DNA from: Cunninghamella blakesleeana
Lineage: Eukaryota > Mucoromycota > Mucoromycetes > Mucorales > Cunninghamellaceae
Direction: 5' to 3'
Length of the DNA stretch: 64,000 nucleotides
Assembly: GCA_017871115.1 (NCBI GenBank)
Contig: JAFCIZ010000002.1
Location: 3,121,501 to 3,185,500 of the forward strand
The translations under genes and the position numbers were made by a program. The notes under the pieces are model-generated. The model was not told where the DNA came from, searched no databases, and worked only from the letters and a program-made list of their open reading frames with translations. How positions within the stretch are numbered: position 1 is the first letter of the stretch; each line of letters starts with the position of its first letter. Shown in pieces: positions 13,896 through 24,300 of the stretch.

Positions 13896-14214
13896 TTGAT
13901 CCTGCTGCTGCTGCTGCTGCTGTTGCTGTTTTTGTTGAAGTAATATATTCTGCTGCTGCTGTTGTTGTTTTACCATACGGAGTACATTCATCAATCGAGA
14001 ATATTCATTATTACCATCTTCAGTTGCACCTTGTTCATGAAGCTGTTTTAATCTCTAGAAATAATGATATATTATCAATACTAATTACATTTTCTCATTC
14101 GTTATTTATATTCATTTTCATTAATATTACTTGTATCACGAGATTAAGTTGTTCTTTTGTAGGAATATTATTAACACCAGTAGTTCCATTTAGATCGGTC
14201 GAAGAAGTTTGCAT
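9275..14214 (-). CDS. SWI/SNF-family chromatin remodelling ATPase (Snf2/Sth1/Brahma class), no bromodomain
   Basis: Eleven exons: 14214-14131, 14054-13724, 13611-12791, 12699-12154, 12007-11739, 11596-11287, 11180-11010, 10904-10738, 10639-10447, 10286-10048, 9956-9275; 1270 aa. The N-terminus ([14 protein letters not shown] ... [11 protein letters not shown]) leads into a very long Gln tract (about residues 55-138). A basic HSA region follows ([20 protein letters not shown]). The helicase core has Walker [12 protein letters not shown], motif [12 protein letters not shown], motif [10 protein letters not shown], motif [13 protein letters not shown] and motif [14 protein letters not shown] SnAC-like segment lies near the end ([22 protein letters not shown] ... 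ELPEVYR). The protein then ends KKPRLQ; Snf2, Sth1 and Brahma normally continue into a bromodomain. Its start faces the CENP-M-like gene across 471 bp. Confidence 0.93.
13735..13975 (-). repeat. poly-glutamine coding tract in the SWI/SNF ATPase
   Basis: Mixed CAA/CAG codons on the minus strand encode Gln runs broken by a few Leu, Asp, Pro and Ala residues. The mixture of synonymous codons and interruptions argues against a recent pure triplet expansion. On the plus strand the same DNA reads as a spurious Val/Ala-rich frame. Confidence 0.9.
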
Positions 14215-14685
14215 TATTAATTTATCTACTTGTTAGATGATAACAAACGAAGAAGAGAGAATAAAAATATAAAGTGAAGTTGAAAATAAAACATATTGAT
14301 TAATATCTAGAAAAATAAGCAAGCGTATAATTAAAAAAATAAAAAAAGAGAGAGAGAGAGAAAAAAAGGTTTCCTTAACCTTTTTTTTATTTTCTTTCTT
14401 TACCGCTTTTTTTTTTTTTTCACTGGCCACCACCTAAAAAAAATTGTTTAAAAGGATATTGTTGGAAAAAAAAAAAATCAAACAGAGCGGATTTTATTTT
14501 TTAATTTTATTTTTCTGCGCGCGAGAACTTTTCAGTCACATATTATTTATAAAAAATTGGTAGATTTTTTTTTGTCTTTTATTTTCTCTCTTTTACTTTC
14601 TCCGCGCCGATAAATCATTATAGATATATTTCATAAGGCTTCCTTACTCAATTCTTCCCCCTTTTTTAATATATGATTTTCATTT
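14215..14685. promoter_or_regulatory. divergent promoter region, SWI/SNF ATPase (−) and CENP-M-like gene (+)
   Basis: These 471 bp lie between two divergent start codons. They contain an AG/CT-rich tract (14341-14370), poly-T runs and a short GC-rich patch TTCTGCGCGCGAGAAC around 14512-14528. No specific factor site is assigned. Confidence 0.5.
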
Positions 14686-15776
14686 ATGCTTAGACCACTT
14701 TACACCCGTAAGGCAACCAACATCTTGGTAACGTCTTTTATTTGCTTATTTATTCATCAAGAACTTGTACCATATAGAAAAACTCATGTATTTTATTTTA
14801 TTTTTATTTTATTTTTATTTTATTTTGCGGTTATTATTATTATTAATAATTGATATTTATGAAAGTAGCTTGTTGGTACACCTTCAAGTGGTAAACGTAC
14901 TTTAGCAAAACAGTTACTGCAATCGTCGCAAGTATATTTATCAACGTAAGGGTTGGTTGAAACAATTTAAAACTTTAAAAAAAAAGCCAAGACAATAATA
15001 TATTAATTCAATAATATTTATACATATATGGAAAATAGATATACTTTAGAGGAAATAACACTACAAGAGTTAAATACTATTAAGGATATAGATTACGTAC
15101 TTTTACTTGTAGACTTTACAAATCCCTTCAGTACCAAACTATTGGAAACTTATCTTAGCCACATAACAAATGATTTTTTATTAACCAGGTGCAGTATTGT
15201 TTTTACTAAAGGTAAAAAATTAAAATTAAAAATTAATATATATATATTTATATATTTATATATTTATATATTTATATATTTATATATTTATATATTTATA
15301 TATTTGTATATTTGTATCAATAAAAAAATAATTGGGGCTATAATAATAATACATTTGATACGTTTACATTTAATTTTTATTTAGTCGATCAGAAACATTT
15401 ATGGATGATAAATGACGATCAGATATATGAAGTTATCCAACAATTCGGTAATATCACTACCTTTTATGTTAATCTTTCGGTAAATTTAATATGTTTTGGA
15501 ATATGAATGATTAATAAATAATAAATAAATAAGTGACCAAGAAAAAAAATAAGGGAACCAACAACAACAACAACAAAAAACAAGAATTGAAAGAAGTTAC
15601 TTGATTATTTATTATTTATTTATTTATCTATCTAATATGTCTAGAACCAAGTAACAAGAAAAAAGACAACTGAACAAATCATTCGACTAATTTGTATTAA
15701 TACATCCCAACAACGTCATATTAGCCCGTTTACATCTCAATTTTTAAGCCATTCATTACCTTATATGAATAAATAA
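14686..15776 (+). CDS. CENPM: CENP-M-like kinetochore protein (pseudo-GTPase fold)
   Basis: Five exons: 14686-14727, 14869-14945, 15039-15211, 15385-15479, 15645-15776; 172 aa (human CENP-M is about 180). The opening MLRPLYTRKATNIL-LVGTPSSGKRTLAKQLL resembles the animal CENP-M start. It contains a near P-loop: GTPSSGK at residues 17-23 is GxxxxGK, but Arg24 replaces the usual Ser/Thr. Then come a strand matching the animal ...IDLIVFVVN... strand (IDYVLLLVDFTNPFS), DFLLTRCSIVFTK, a helix, ITTFYVNLS, and the C-terminal TTEQIIRLICINTSQQRHISPFTSQFLSHSL, resembling the animal C-terminal helices. CENP-M is part of the CENP-H/I/K/M inner-kinetochore subcomplex. The assignment rests on motif order, length and fold pattern, not on a search; a diverged small GTPase is the alternative. 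Confidence 0.66.
15238..15316 (+). repeat. 8-bp tandem repeat (TATATATT)n in intron 3 of the CENP-M-like gene
   Basis: About nine tandem copies of an 8-bp AT unit, the last ones degraded to TATATTTG. The array sits wholly inside the intron between 15211 and 15385. Confidence 0.85.
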
Positions 15777-16245
15777 TGTAATTTTTTTTTTTTTTTAAAT
15801 AAAGTATTTTTATTAAATATATATATATTTCAATATATAAATATATATATATAAATGGGGAACGAATGACAGAAAAAAACAGAAAAGGGAAAGAATTAAT
15901 ATAAATAGACTATGTAAGATAAAGACTTTTCTTTTTTTTAAATAATAATAATAATAATCACGGAGAAGGTATTTAATATAGTAATTTATGGTGACAAGAG
16001 TTAATCTTAAAAAAATATTTATTATTATTATTTTTACATATAGGAGACGTTTTATTTTCTAATATTTACAAGAAAAAGAATAAGTGATCTACAACATTTA
16101 TAAAAAAGGGAAATTATGGAAGACAAAAGAAAAGAAAACTTTTAGTAAAGGGGATGACAAGGATAAAAGCTTTAGTACGTAATTAGCTTTTTTTTTTTTT
16201 CATTAACAGTTTCTTTATATAGAACGGTTTATATAATAATATTGG

Positions 16246-16277
<32 letters not shown>

Positions 16278-16560
16278 TACATATATATATATGTATATAT
16301 ATGTATGAGTATATTCAGTAGATATAAAAAGTATTTAAATAAATCGAATGGTGTATTTATTGAGTAGGGATAATCAAGCTAGACTAGGATTTTTGGGATT
16401 TTTGGGATTTTTAATTTCACGAGGGTATTTCTTTTTATATTACATACCATATTCTCACTTTGGGTAATCATACCATTTTAGCCACATATGTCTACTTTTT
16501 TGATATATATTATTTATTTATGCTTTTTTAAGGAGTCATTAAATAATGTTTTCTATTGCT

Positions 16561-16597
<37 letters not shown>

Positions 16598-16795
16598 TTA
16601 TATAAATTAAAAGACTCATCACCAACATTTTCATTTTTTTTTTTTAATACCCTTTTTTTCCTTTTCTTTTCTTTTTTAGTTTTTTCTTTTTTATAAATAT
16701 TCATATATATTCTTTATTCTATCTTTTATTTTTATCTATATTATTTTTTTAATATATTTTATATATCCTCTTGCTTTTTTTTTTTTAAATATATA

Positions 16796-16833
<38 letters not shown>

Positions 16834-16908
16834 CATATTGTTTGTGTTGGCTGAAATAATTTTAATAGACAAAAAATATATATACAAGTAACAATAATAA
16901 TATTAAAA
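15777..16908 (+). other. 1.13-kb upstream region of the PAS/GATA gene
   Basis: AT-rich and tandem-oriented between two plus-strand genes. It has several (TA)n blocks (16245-16305, 16560-16600, 16800-16829) and three tandem copies of a 9-bp unit GGGATTTTT at about 16387-16413. The pyrimidine-rich stretch 16630-16700 may be part of the promoter. No gene is seen. Confidence 0.6.
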
Positions 16909-17589
16909 ATGATGAATTCATTCAACTCTAATTCATATAATTATATACCATCTAATGTTTTATTACCAACATCATCATCATCACCTATACTAAATGAAAT
17001 AACAACATATGAACAAAAAGTAATACATATGAATAATAATAATAATAGTAATAGTAATAATGCTATGATTACGCCACAACTAGCCCCAACCAATAACAAT
17101 AATAATAACAATAATAATAATAATATATCTGCAATGGGTTTTCCAAACCATCATACCCACACTCAACAACATCATAAAACATCAACACGTGATAATGCCA
17201 TATATGATATCATTACAAGGCAGACAGTGATTCAGCAATGTTCCAATAAATTTTTATTATTGACAGGTTATACTCCATTAGAAATAATTGGTAGATCGTT
17301 TACAGATTTTCTGCACCATGATGATCTAAAATGTACATACCTCGATTATTATAGATTTTTAAAAAAAAATGGAACTCATTTATATTTAATTTGCCAAAAA
17401 CAGCCTGTTCCTAATGGCTATTTTTATTTTTTTATTTTCGAAGAAAATAATTATTCAACATCGTCATCATCATCACCTCATTCATTCCCTCCCGCTTCTC
17501 TTTCAATAAGTCACCCTTTTCCATCATCTTCGTCATCGGCTTTTCAATTTTCATCAGACTATGCATCAACCGCTTATTGCATAAATAGC

Positions 17590-17632
<43 letters not shown>

Positions 17633-18167
17633 GCAATAATAATAATAGTAGTATTATGAATCATCATCATCATCATCATCATCCTACCCTTTCACTTCAC
17701 CCAATTAATCAATCAATTATTGCTTCAACCCTATCGACGGTTTCTGCTTCTTCGAAGGCCTATGTAAGTAGTTTTTTTTATAATATAATCAAAATAAAAA
17801 ATTTAATCTTTAATAAATTACTATATAAAGTAATTTGTTTATATATATACATGTATATTTTTATATATTTATATATATTAAATTTTTATTTTTATCATTA
17901 TTTTTAAATACAGAAAAAACGAAAAAAAATGTTACAAAATTATATTTGTACGGATTGTGGAGCTCAAAGATCAACCGAATGGCGAAGAGGACCTTTTGGG
18001 CCTAAAACGTAAGCTTTAAAACTCCACATTTCTCTCGATTTTATATATATGGTTATTTATTATTTATTTGTATCTATCTATCTATCTATTTATTTCTTAG
18101 ACTTTGTAACGCATGTGGACTTAGATGGGCGAAAAAAAATAAAAAAAAGAATTTAAATAGCAACTGA
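16909..18167 (+). CDS. PAS-domain GATA zinc-finger factor, WC-2-like
   Basis: Three exons: 16909-17763, 17914-18008, 18101-18167; 338 aa. A Ser/Asn/His-rich leader precedes a PAS domain at about residues 94-177 (IYDIITRQTVIQQCSNKFLLL, then GYTPLEIIGRSFTDFLHHDDL). Asn16 and His7 runs follow. A single C-terminal GATA finger reads [33 protein letters not shown], with a C-x2-C and a C-x2-C pair 18 residues apart, preceded by a basic KKRKKM stretch. One PAS plus one C-terminal finger with the [23 protein letters not shown] form is the White-Collar-2 pattern. There is no LOV flavin motif (GRNCRFLQ), so it should not bind flavin itself. Likely it partners a WC-1 photoreceptor in blue-light transcription (inference; Mucoromycota often have several WC-2 paralogues). 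Confidence 0.87.
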
Positions 18168-18381
18168 TTTGTTAATATTTTTTTATAATTCCATTTTATC
18201 TTTAATTTTTTTTTTTTTTTTCTATAATGTCATCATCTTTTTTTTTTATATTCGTAATTTCATCATTAATTTTTTTAAAAAATATATTTAAACATGCATC
18301 TTATAATCATATTTTATATAATAAAAATAGTAATAAAATCAATAGAATAAGCAAATACATGAATTATTTTTTTTAATATAA

Positions 18382-18451
<70 letters not shown>

Positions 18452-18778
18452 GTAAATAAACATGTATATTTTATAGTTGAAATAACAATACGTTGATCCC
18501 TTAGTATTTGTTTATTATTGTTTTTTTAAAATAGGTTCCTTTTTTATTATCTATATTTTTAATTTTTTACCGCCATAAAAAATTAAAATGCCGCCTATTT
18601 TTTTACTTAAAAAAACCATTCGCTTTTTATTTTATTTCTTTCTTTCATTTTTTTTTTCTTCTTTCAATTCTTATTTTTTATTACTAATTATTTATAATAC
18701 TAATAATACTAATAATAATAGTAATATAATTATATAATTATATAATTATATAATTATATATATATATAAATAAATAAT
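18168..18778. repeat. intergenic region with long (TAA)n array
   Basis: About 70 bp of perfect (TAA)23 lies at 18382-18451. The rest is poly-T and AT-rich DNA, including the upstream region of the cyclin gene. The repeat is the longest trinucleotide array in the window. Confidence 0.85.
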
Positions 18779-19942
18779 ATGTATTATTCAAAACTTGAAA
18801 AGTCATGGTTAGATTCACGTATCAGTCATGAATTAGTATCATTATTAACTTCAGAAGTATCAAACATAGTAACACCTTCCTCTTCAACAATAAAAAACGA
18901 ATGCTCTTCTACAAATCTAATTACAACTACTACTTGTATTCCACCTTTACATGATTTTATTGATCTACTTACTCAACGTTCACGTACCAAGACAGGTACT
19001 TTATTAATAGCATTTATATTATTAAACAGACTATCCTATCGCTTAGGTTATGTGACAACAGGTATGGCTTCAGCTCCTCAACGTATCTTTTTAGCTTCTT
19101 TAATAATCAGTACCAAATTAATTAATGATACTTCACCAAAAAATAAACACTGGATGACATTTGCAAACGACTATTTTGAATTAAATGAAATAAACTTAAT
19201 GGAAAAGCAATTTTTAACACTTATGGTAAATAGCAATAATAATAATAATAATAATATACAATAAAAAGTGGAATAAGAAGAATATATATATATATATATA
19301 TATGTAAAGAGAAAGAGAAGAAAATATAAAAAAAATTTAAAACGTTTTGTTTTTTTTTTTCATTGTTTAACTCCTATTCATCATCATAATATTTATATTG
19401 TTTCATTTTTTTATTATTATTTTTTTTTTCATTAGGATTTTAATTTGTCAATAACCGAAAAGGATTTTCAACAAGCAGTGAATCGATATAAACAATTACA
19501 AAAATATGGACGTCATCATAGTAATATGAATCATCAACAATATCATCATCATCAGTACCATCTTAAAAATAATAATAAAAATAAGAATAATAATAGTAAT
19601 ACAAAGAGAAAGAGTAACCAGTGGCAAGGTACTACTATAACTCCTGATTTTTTGGTTACCCCTGTTCGAAACGTGGCGTCGTCGATAAGTAACAAGCATG
19701 CTACACTCACTAGATCTTCTTCTTCATCAATGGTTATTTCAACTTCTTCCTCATCAACGTCCATTGCTTCTTCTTTTATATCACCTCCTCCTCCATTGTA
19801 TGAATCATCCCTTTCCAATAGCTCATCTTCATCCACTTTACAATCTTATTCACCTTCTTCACCAATGAATATCATTTCTTCTTCTTCATCATCGTTGCAT
19901 AATTCTAAATTCGATAATCATTCTAATTTTAAGTGGTGTCAC

Positions 19943-19973
<31 letters not shown>

Positions 19974-20014
19974 CAACGACGACAAGATATATATCCCCTT
20001 TATTCTCAACTTGA
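18779..20014 (+). CDS. Pho85-type (Pcl) cyclin
   Basis: Two exons: 18779-19225 and 19436-20014; 341 aa. The cyclin box spans about residues 55-160: PPLHDFIDLLTQRSRTKTGTL, LLNRLSYRLGY, the hallmark RIFLASLIISTKLINDTSPKN, then W-FANDYFELNEINLMEKQFL and, across the intron, LMDFNLSIT. This is the PCL/Pho80 variant, binding a Pho85/Cdk5-type kinase. The second exon adds a His/Asn/Lys-rich and then Ser-rich tail with a Gln9 run, no known domain. Which Pcl subgroup (cell cycle versus phosphate or glycogen control) cannot be decided from the sequence. Confidence 0.88.
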
Positions 20015-20910
20015 AAAAAAAATTCACGAAAATAACAAAACAAAAATAATAACAAAACTTATCAAAATAATTGCTAAAAAATACAAAAAATGTACAAAAA
20101 AAAGTTATGATTTTCATTATTACACACTATATTTGTCTTATGTTTATTTTTTATTTTTTATTCCCTTTTCCCCTTATATTTTTTTAGGTATATGTTTATA
20201 TCATTTTCTCTCCTTTTTATATTTTTATATTTATTTTTTTGTATGTATCATGTTCATTTTTTAGTTGTATTTATTTTTATATTTATTTTTATATTTCATT
20301 AATATTATAATACTATTATTACTACAATTATTTTGTTTTTTATTTTTACTATTAATATTTATACGTAATTTTTTATTTTTTTCCTTTTTGTATATGTCCT
20401 CCCTCTCCCATATTTATAGAAAAAGTTATTCTTCCCTTATTTATATATATATCATAGTTTTATTCTTATTTTTCTGCACTCGTTCTATTTTAGATCATAA
20501 TGAAGCCTATATATAATAATAATTTTTTTTATAAATCATTTATTTCATTGCTTGTTACCATATTGATCATTTATTAAATATTTGTTATTTTAGCATAAAA
20601 GTTTTTTTATTAAACGGATTTTCAAATATGAAACTGCAAAGAGTAAATAATTCAAATAAAAAAAAAATTGATAATGGTAATATAGATCTAGCGTGTATAA
20701 TAATATATGTATATGTAAATGTTTAATGATAAAGAATATTTACATAAAGATAAAGTAGTAATAAAAATAATTGAGTGTATATATATGATAGTAAAAGGAA
20801 AAGAGAATATTAAATAAAATAATATAAAACCTTTTCCTTTTACTTTCCTTTTTCCTTTTTCCTTTTTCCATTTTCGACAACCTTATTCTTCTTTTAAATA
20901 AATATATATT
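20015..20910. other. convergent intergenic region, 0.9 kb
   Basis: Downstream of both the cyclin gene and the small 84-aa gene. It is T-rich on the plus strand to about 20560, then AT-mixed, then a CTTTTTC-rich stretch at 20830-20870. I see no gene; short frames here are Phe/Leu/Tyr-rich and look spurious. Confidence 0.65.
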
Positions 20911-21165
20911 TTACCAACCACTATTATTATTATTACTATAGATATCAGCCCCCCAACCATTTTTATTATTTTCATCTAGTTGAACTTCACCCCATATTTC
21001 AACTTCTGTTTTATTAGATTCATCCTTCAAGTTAAATTTCTTTAATAAATCTTGTTGTAGTTGTTCAGCAGAGACTGGCAGAGTTATGGCATGAGGTTTT
21101 GAGGTCTTTTTCCATTGTTTAAACGTTTTCCATTGAGGATTACCTGGATGTTGAGGTGGTTTCAT
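20911..21165 (-). CDS. 84-aa protein with Trp-Gly motifs, function unknown
   Basis: Single-exon frame. It opens MKPPQHPGNPQWKTFKQW and has an amphipathic central helix (SAEQLQQDLLKKF). It ends with an acidic stretch leading to two tryptophan motifs (NGWGADIY and a terminal SGW). The composition is unlike the surrounding DNA, with many Lys, Gln, Trp and Pro codons, which argues for coding. No family is recognised. It lies 190 bp downstream of the CTC1-like gene on the same strand. Confidence 0.55.
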   Translation of the reverse strand: MKPPQHPGNPQWKTFKQWKKTSKPHAITLPVSAEQLQQDLLKKFNLKDESNKTEVEIWGEVQLDENNKNGWGADIYSNNNNSGW

Positions 21166-21355
21166 ATTTATTTATATATTATTATTTATGATTGTTATAT
21201 ATATATATATATATATATATATTTTATATATATATATACTATATGTGTAAATAGTATATAAAAAATGATATTTTTATTTTTATTTTAAAAAAATAGGATA
21301 AGAACGATTATTTTAAAAAAAAAAAATGGAGGGGGTTTAAAACAATTTATATTAA

Positions 21356-24300
21356 TTATGTAAAATTATTGATGAGTGACCAAGCCAGTTGACATGGTTC
21401 ATTAGATTCCAAGGCCATGATTTTAATTTTAATATGATTAAAAGCTAGAGTTTGAATTGTATGATCTTGGTCGATTATATTAACTGTACGTAATCCTAAT
21501 TCCTTGATTATTGAATTTATTTGATTGTTATTTCCTTTTTTTTTTTTATTTGTTGATAATGATTTAAAAGCTCGTTTACCATACATTGTATAATGACCTT
21601 GCCTTTTTACCTTCTTACATAAACTTTCCAAAGTAGATATACCATTGCCACGATCATAATGAGAAGAAGAAGAAGAAGAAGAAGAAATAGAAAAATCATA
21701 ATCTATATTACTTTTATTATTATCATCCACATATTTTCCAAAAGATAAGGTACCATGCTTTAAAGAAGCCAATTTCACAATACTTTCCTGATTAGGTAGT
21801 AGCATCAGTAATTTAAAAACCAAATCTTCTCCATTAATATAAGCGTATGCATCTGAAGTCCCATCACTGATGATAATATTAGCTTCGGCTCTAAATAAAA
21901 ATCCACTATGTTGGCATCTATTATAGCATTTTTCTCCAGAAATGACCGTGCCACAATTTTTACATATCCATTGTAATTGTAATTTAAGTATCATACGAAC
22001 CGTAACCTTTATTTTAAATACATCATCTGCAGTTATTGTAGAAGAAGGAGAGGATTCATGCAACGAAATCAACGGTATCATAGGAATGTTGTCAGTAAAG
22101 TTAGTAATTGTATTTTCCAAAACATTTGGATTCAATTGAGGTTCTACTTGTATAAAAGTATAACTGCCCATTTTACCATATATATTTTTATTTTGAATAC
22201 TTGTTTCCTTTTTTACTTTAAATAAAGTGATGATATTTCCAGGTATGACACCAGCTGTGTGTATGATTTGATAATCTTCATGTTCCATATAAATATCTAA
22301 TGTTTGTAATCCATCAGGTTGCCGTAATCGAATAAATAATTGTCTTCCGTGTTTTCCAAACCCAATGTTTAATTTTTGAAAAAGTTGTACGTCTTTATTT
22401 AATTTAACTGCATCATTATCATCATTATCATCGTCAATAAAAGCTTTAAATAAAATCAAACCACGAACGTTTACAAGTTGATTTTTATTGAATTGCTGTC
22501 CTTGTTGATGTTGTAATTGATGAGATAGTTCTTCATGAGATGTCATAAATTGTGGAATTGTTAATATAGGTGTATTTTCTTTCCAAATGTCTAAACTAGT
22601 AGTGGATGGTGTATTGGATGTTGATTTAAATACAGAACTTAATAACACTATTGTTGATGGTAAAGAAGAAGGGGAAGATATAAATTGAAGATGTTGATCC
22701 TTAGTTTGTTGTATTACAGAATAAAATTGATATTGGTCATTATCTACAAAATAAGTTGGGTGTTGTTGAAGGCGAATATTTCTAATCTTGGGGTAGGCTT
22801 GAGGAAAAATAATAAATGGGTCTAATTGATGTACATGAGATAAACCAAACCAGGTGCCAATTTTGAATGCATAAGTATAGGATAAACTATGAAACTGAGA
22901 TGAAAATACCAACGTTACCATCATTGGATCCCAATCAATATGCCGATCATTCACTTGTGTTACATTATATCGTATTGCTCGTACCCATTGTTCAAGATGA
23001 AGCACCCCTTGTTGATCGTTACATGCTGAGGCTGGCATGATATCTACTATGTAATAGAGTGCTATGTCTTGATTTATCATATTTTCATCCATAATCATAA
23101 AATGACACAATCTTAATCTAGCATCTTCATCTAATAATGGTATGGATAATGTATAATGTGATTTTATCTTTTCGTTGTTTACGGTCGATGATATTGATGT
23201 TGGTATTGATACTGGATTCGTAGGTGCTACATATTCAATGTCTTCCCAATTACACATTATATATTTATATTCTAATTTTGTTTCTTTATCTTCCATTTTA
23301 TTTGTTGTATATATTGATTTGGAATAGGAGAAGTCTTCAATTACCAAATGAAAGCGATTAATATAATATATATGTCCAAGTTGTAGTTTTAATATCAATT
23401 CTTCGTAGAAAAGATTGTTGTGATCATTACCGCAATTATCATTATTGTTATTGTTGTTATTGCTAATGATAAGTAGAATTCTATAGGTATCATCTTTGAA
23501 ATATAATCTTCCATCTGGTAAAACATCAATTATTCCAATAATACAAGAGATATTGTTGTTACCACTGTTTATAGTCGTAGTATCATAGTTATATCTTGTA
23601 ACATTCACACATGAAGTGGCTAGATAAAGGGACAATCTATTGGGTGAAGCAATATCTTTTAACTTATAGCACACATCACTATCCAAAGAATCATTTAAAA
23701 TAGAATTAATAACCTGTTTTAAAGTTGGAAAGGTGACTAAAGATATAACAGAAGTGGTAGTATCATCCATAGATAAAACTGTATTCATTGCTAAACAGGT
23801 TTGACCATGTTGAAAAAAATCCCCATAAATATCACCATGGTGATAAAAGTGTTGTTTTTGAATATCTAAATGAGAGAAAAAGAATTGAATAATACATTGG
23901 CCAATATGAATTAGTGAATAGTTGTTACTATTGTTATTGCTATCATAGTGTTGTTCAAATAAAAACGGGAATTTGGTTTGTAATGAAGTGTATAATTCTA
24001 AATGTTTCAATAACGTAAAAAAATCATGACAATGATGAAGGCAGTGATAATAGATTAATCTTTTGTATATTAAATGGTTAAATGAAATTGAATCCAAACC
24101 ATTATTATTATTTTCACTGTAAAATAGCAAGTTACTATACCCGTCCATATTGATAATTGTTGAAGCATTATTATTATAGTTAGTGCTGTTTTTCTTTTTT
24201 CTATCATTATTGTTTGTAATTTCGATTTTTATGTTACTGCGCATACACGCTACCAAAGCAATTCGAATAGGTTCATGAGAATCACGCTTTACAAATGGTG

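Noticed and set aside
13688..14236. Val/Ala-rich open frame on the plus strand
   Set aside because: It is the antisense reading of the poly-Gln tract of the SWI/SNF ATPase; composition comes only from CAA/CAG repeats.
16245..16620. CRISPR-like or hairpin array from TATA/ATGTATAT repeats
   Set aside because: Simple (TA)n sequence without spacers; the organism is a eukaryote.
17190..17440. LOV flavin photoreceptor domain in the PAS/GATA factor
   Set aside because: The GRNCRFLQ-type cysteine motif is absent, so it is an ordinary PAS domain.
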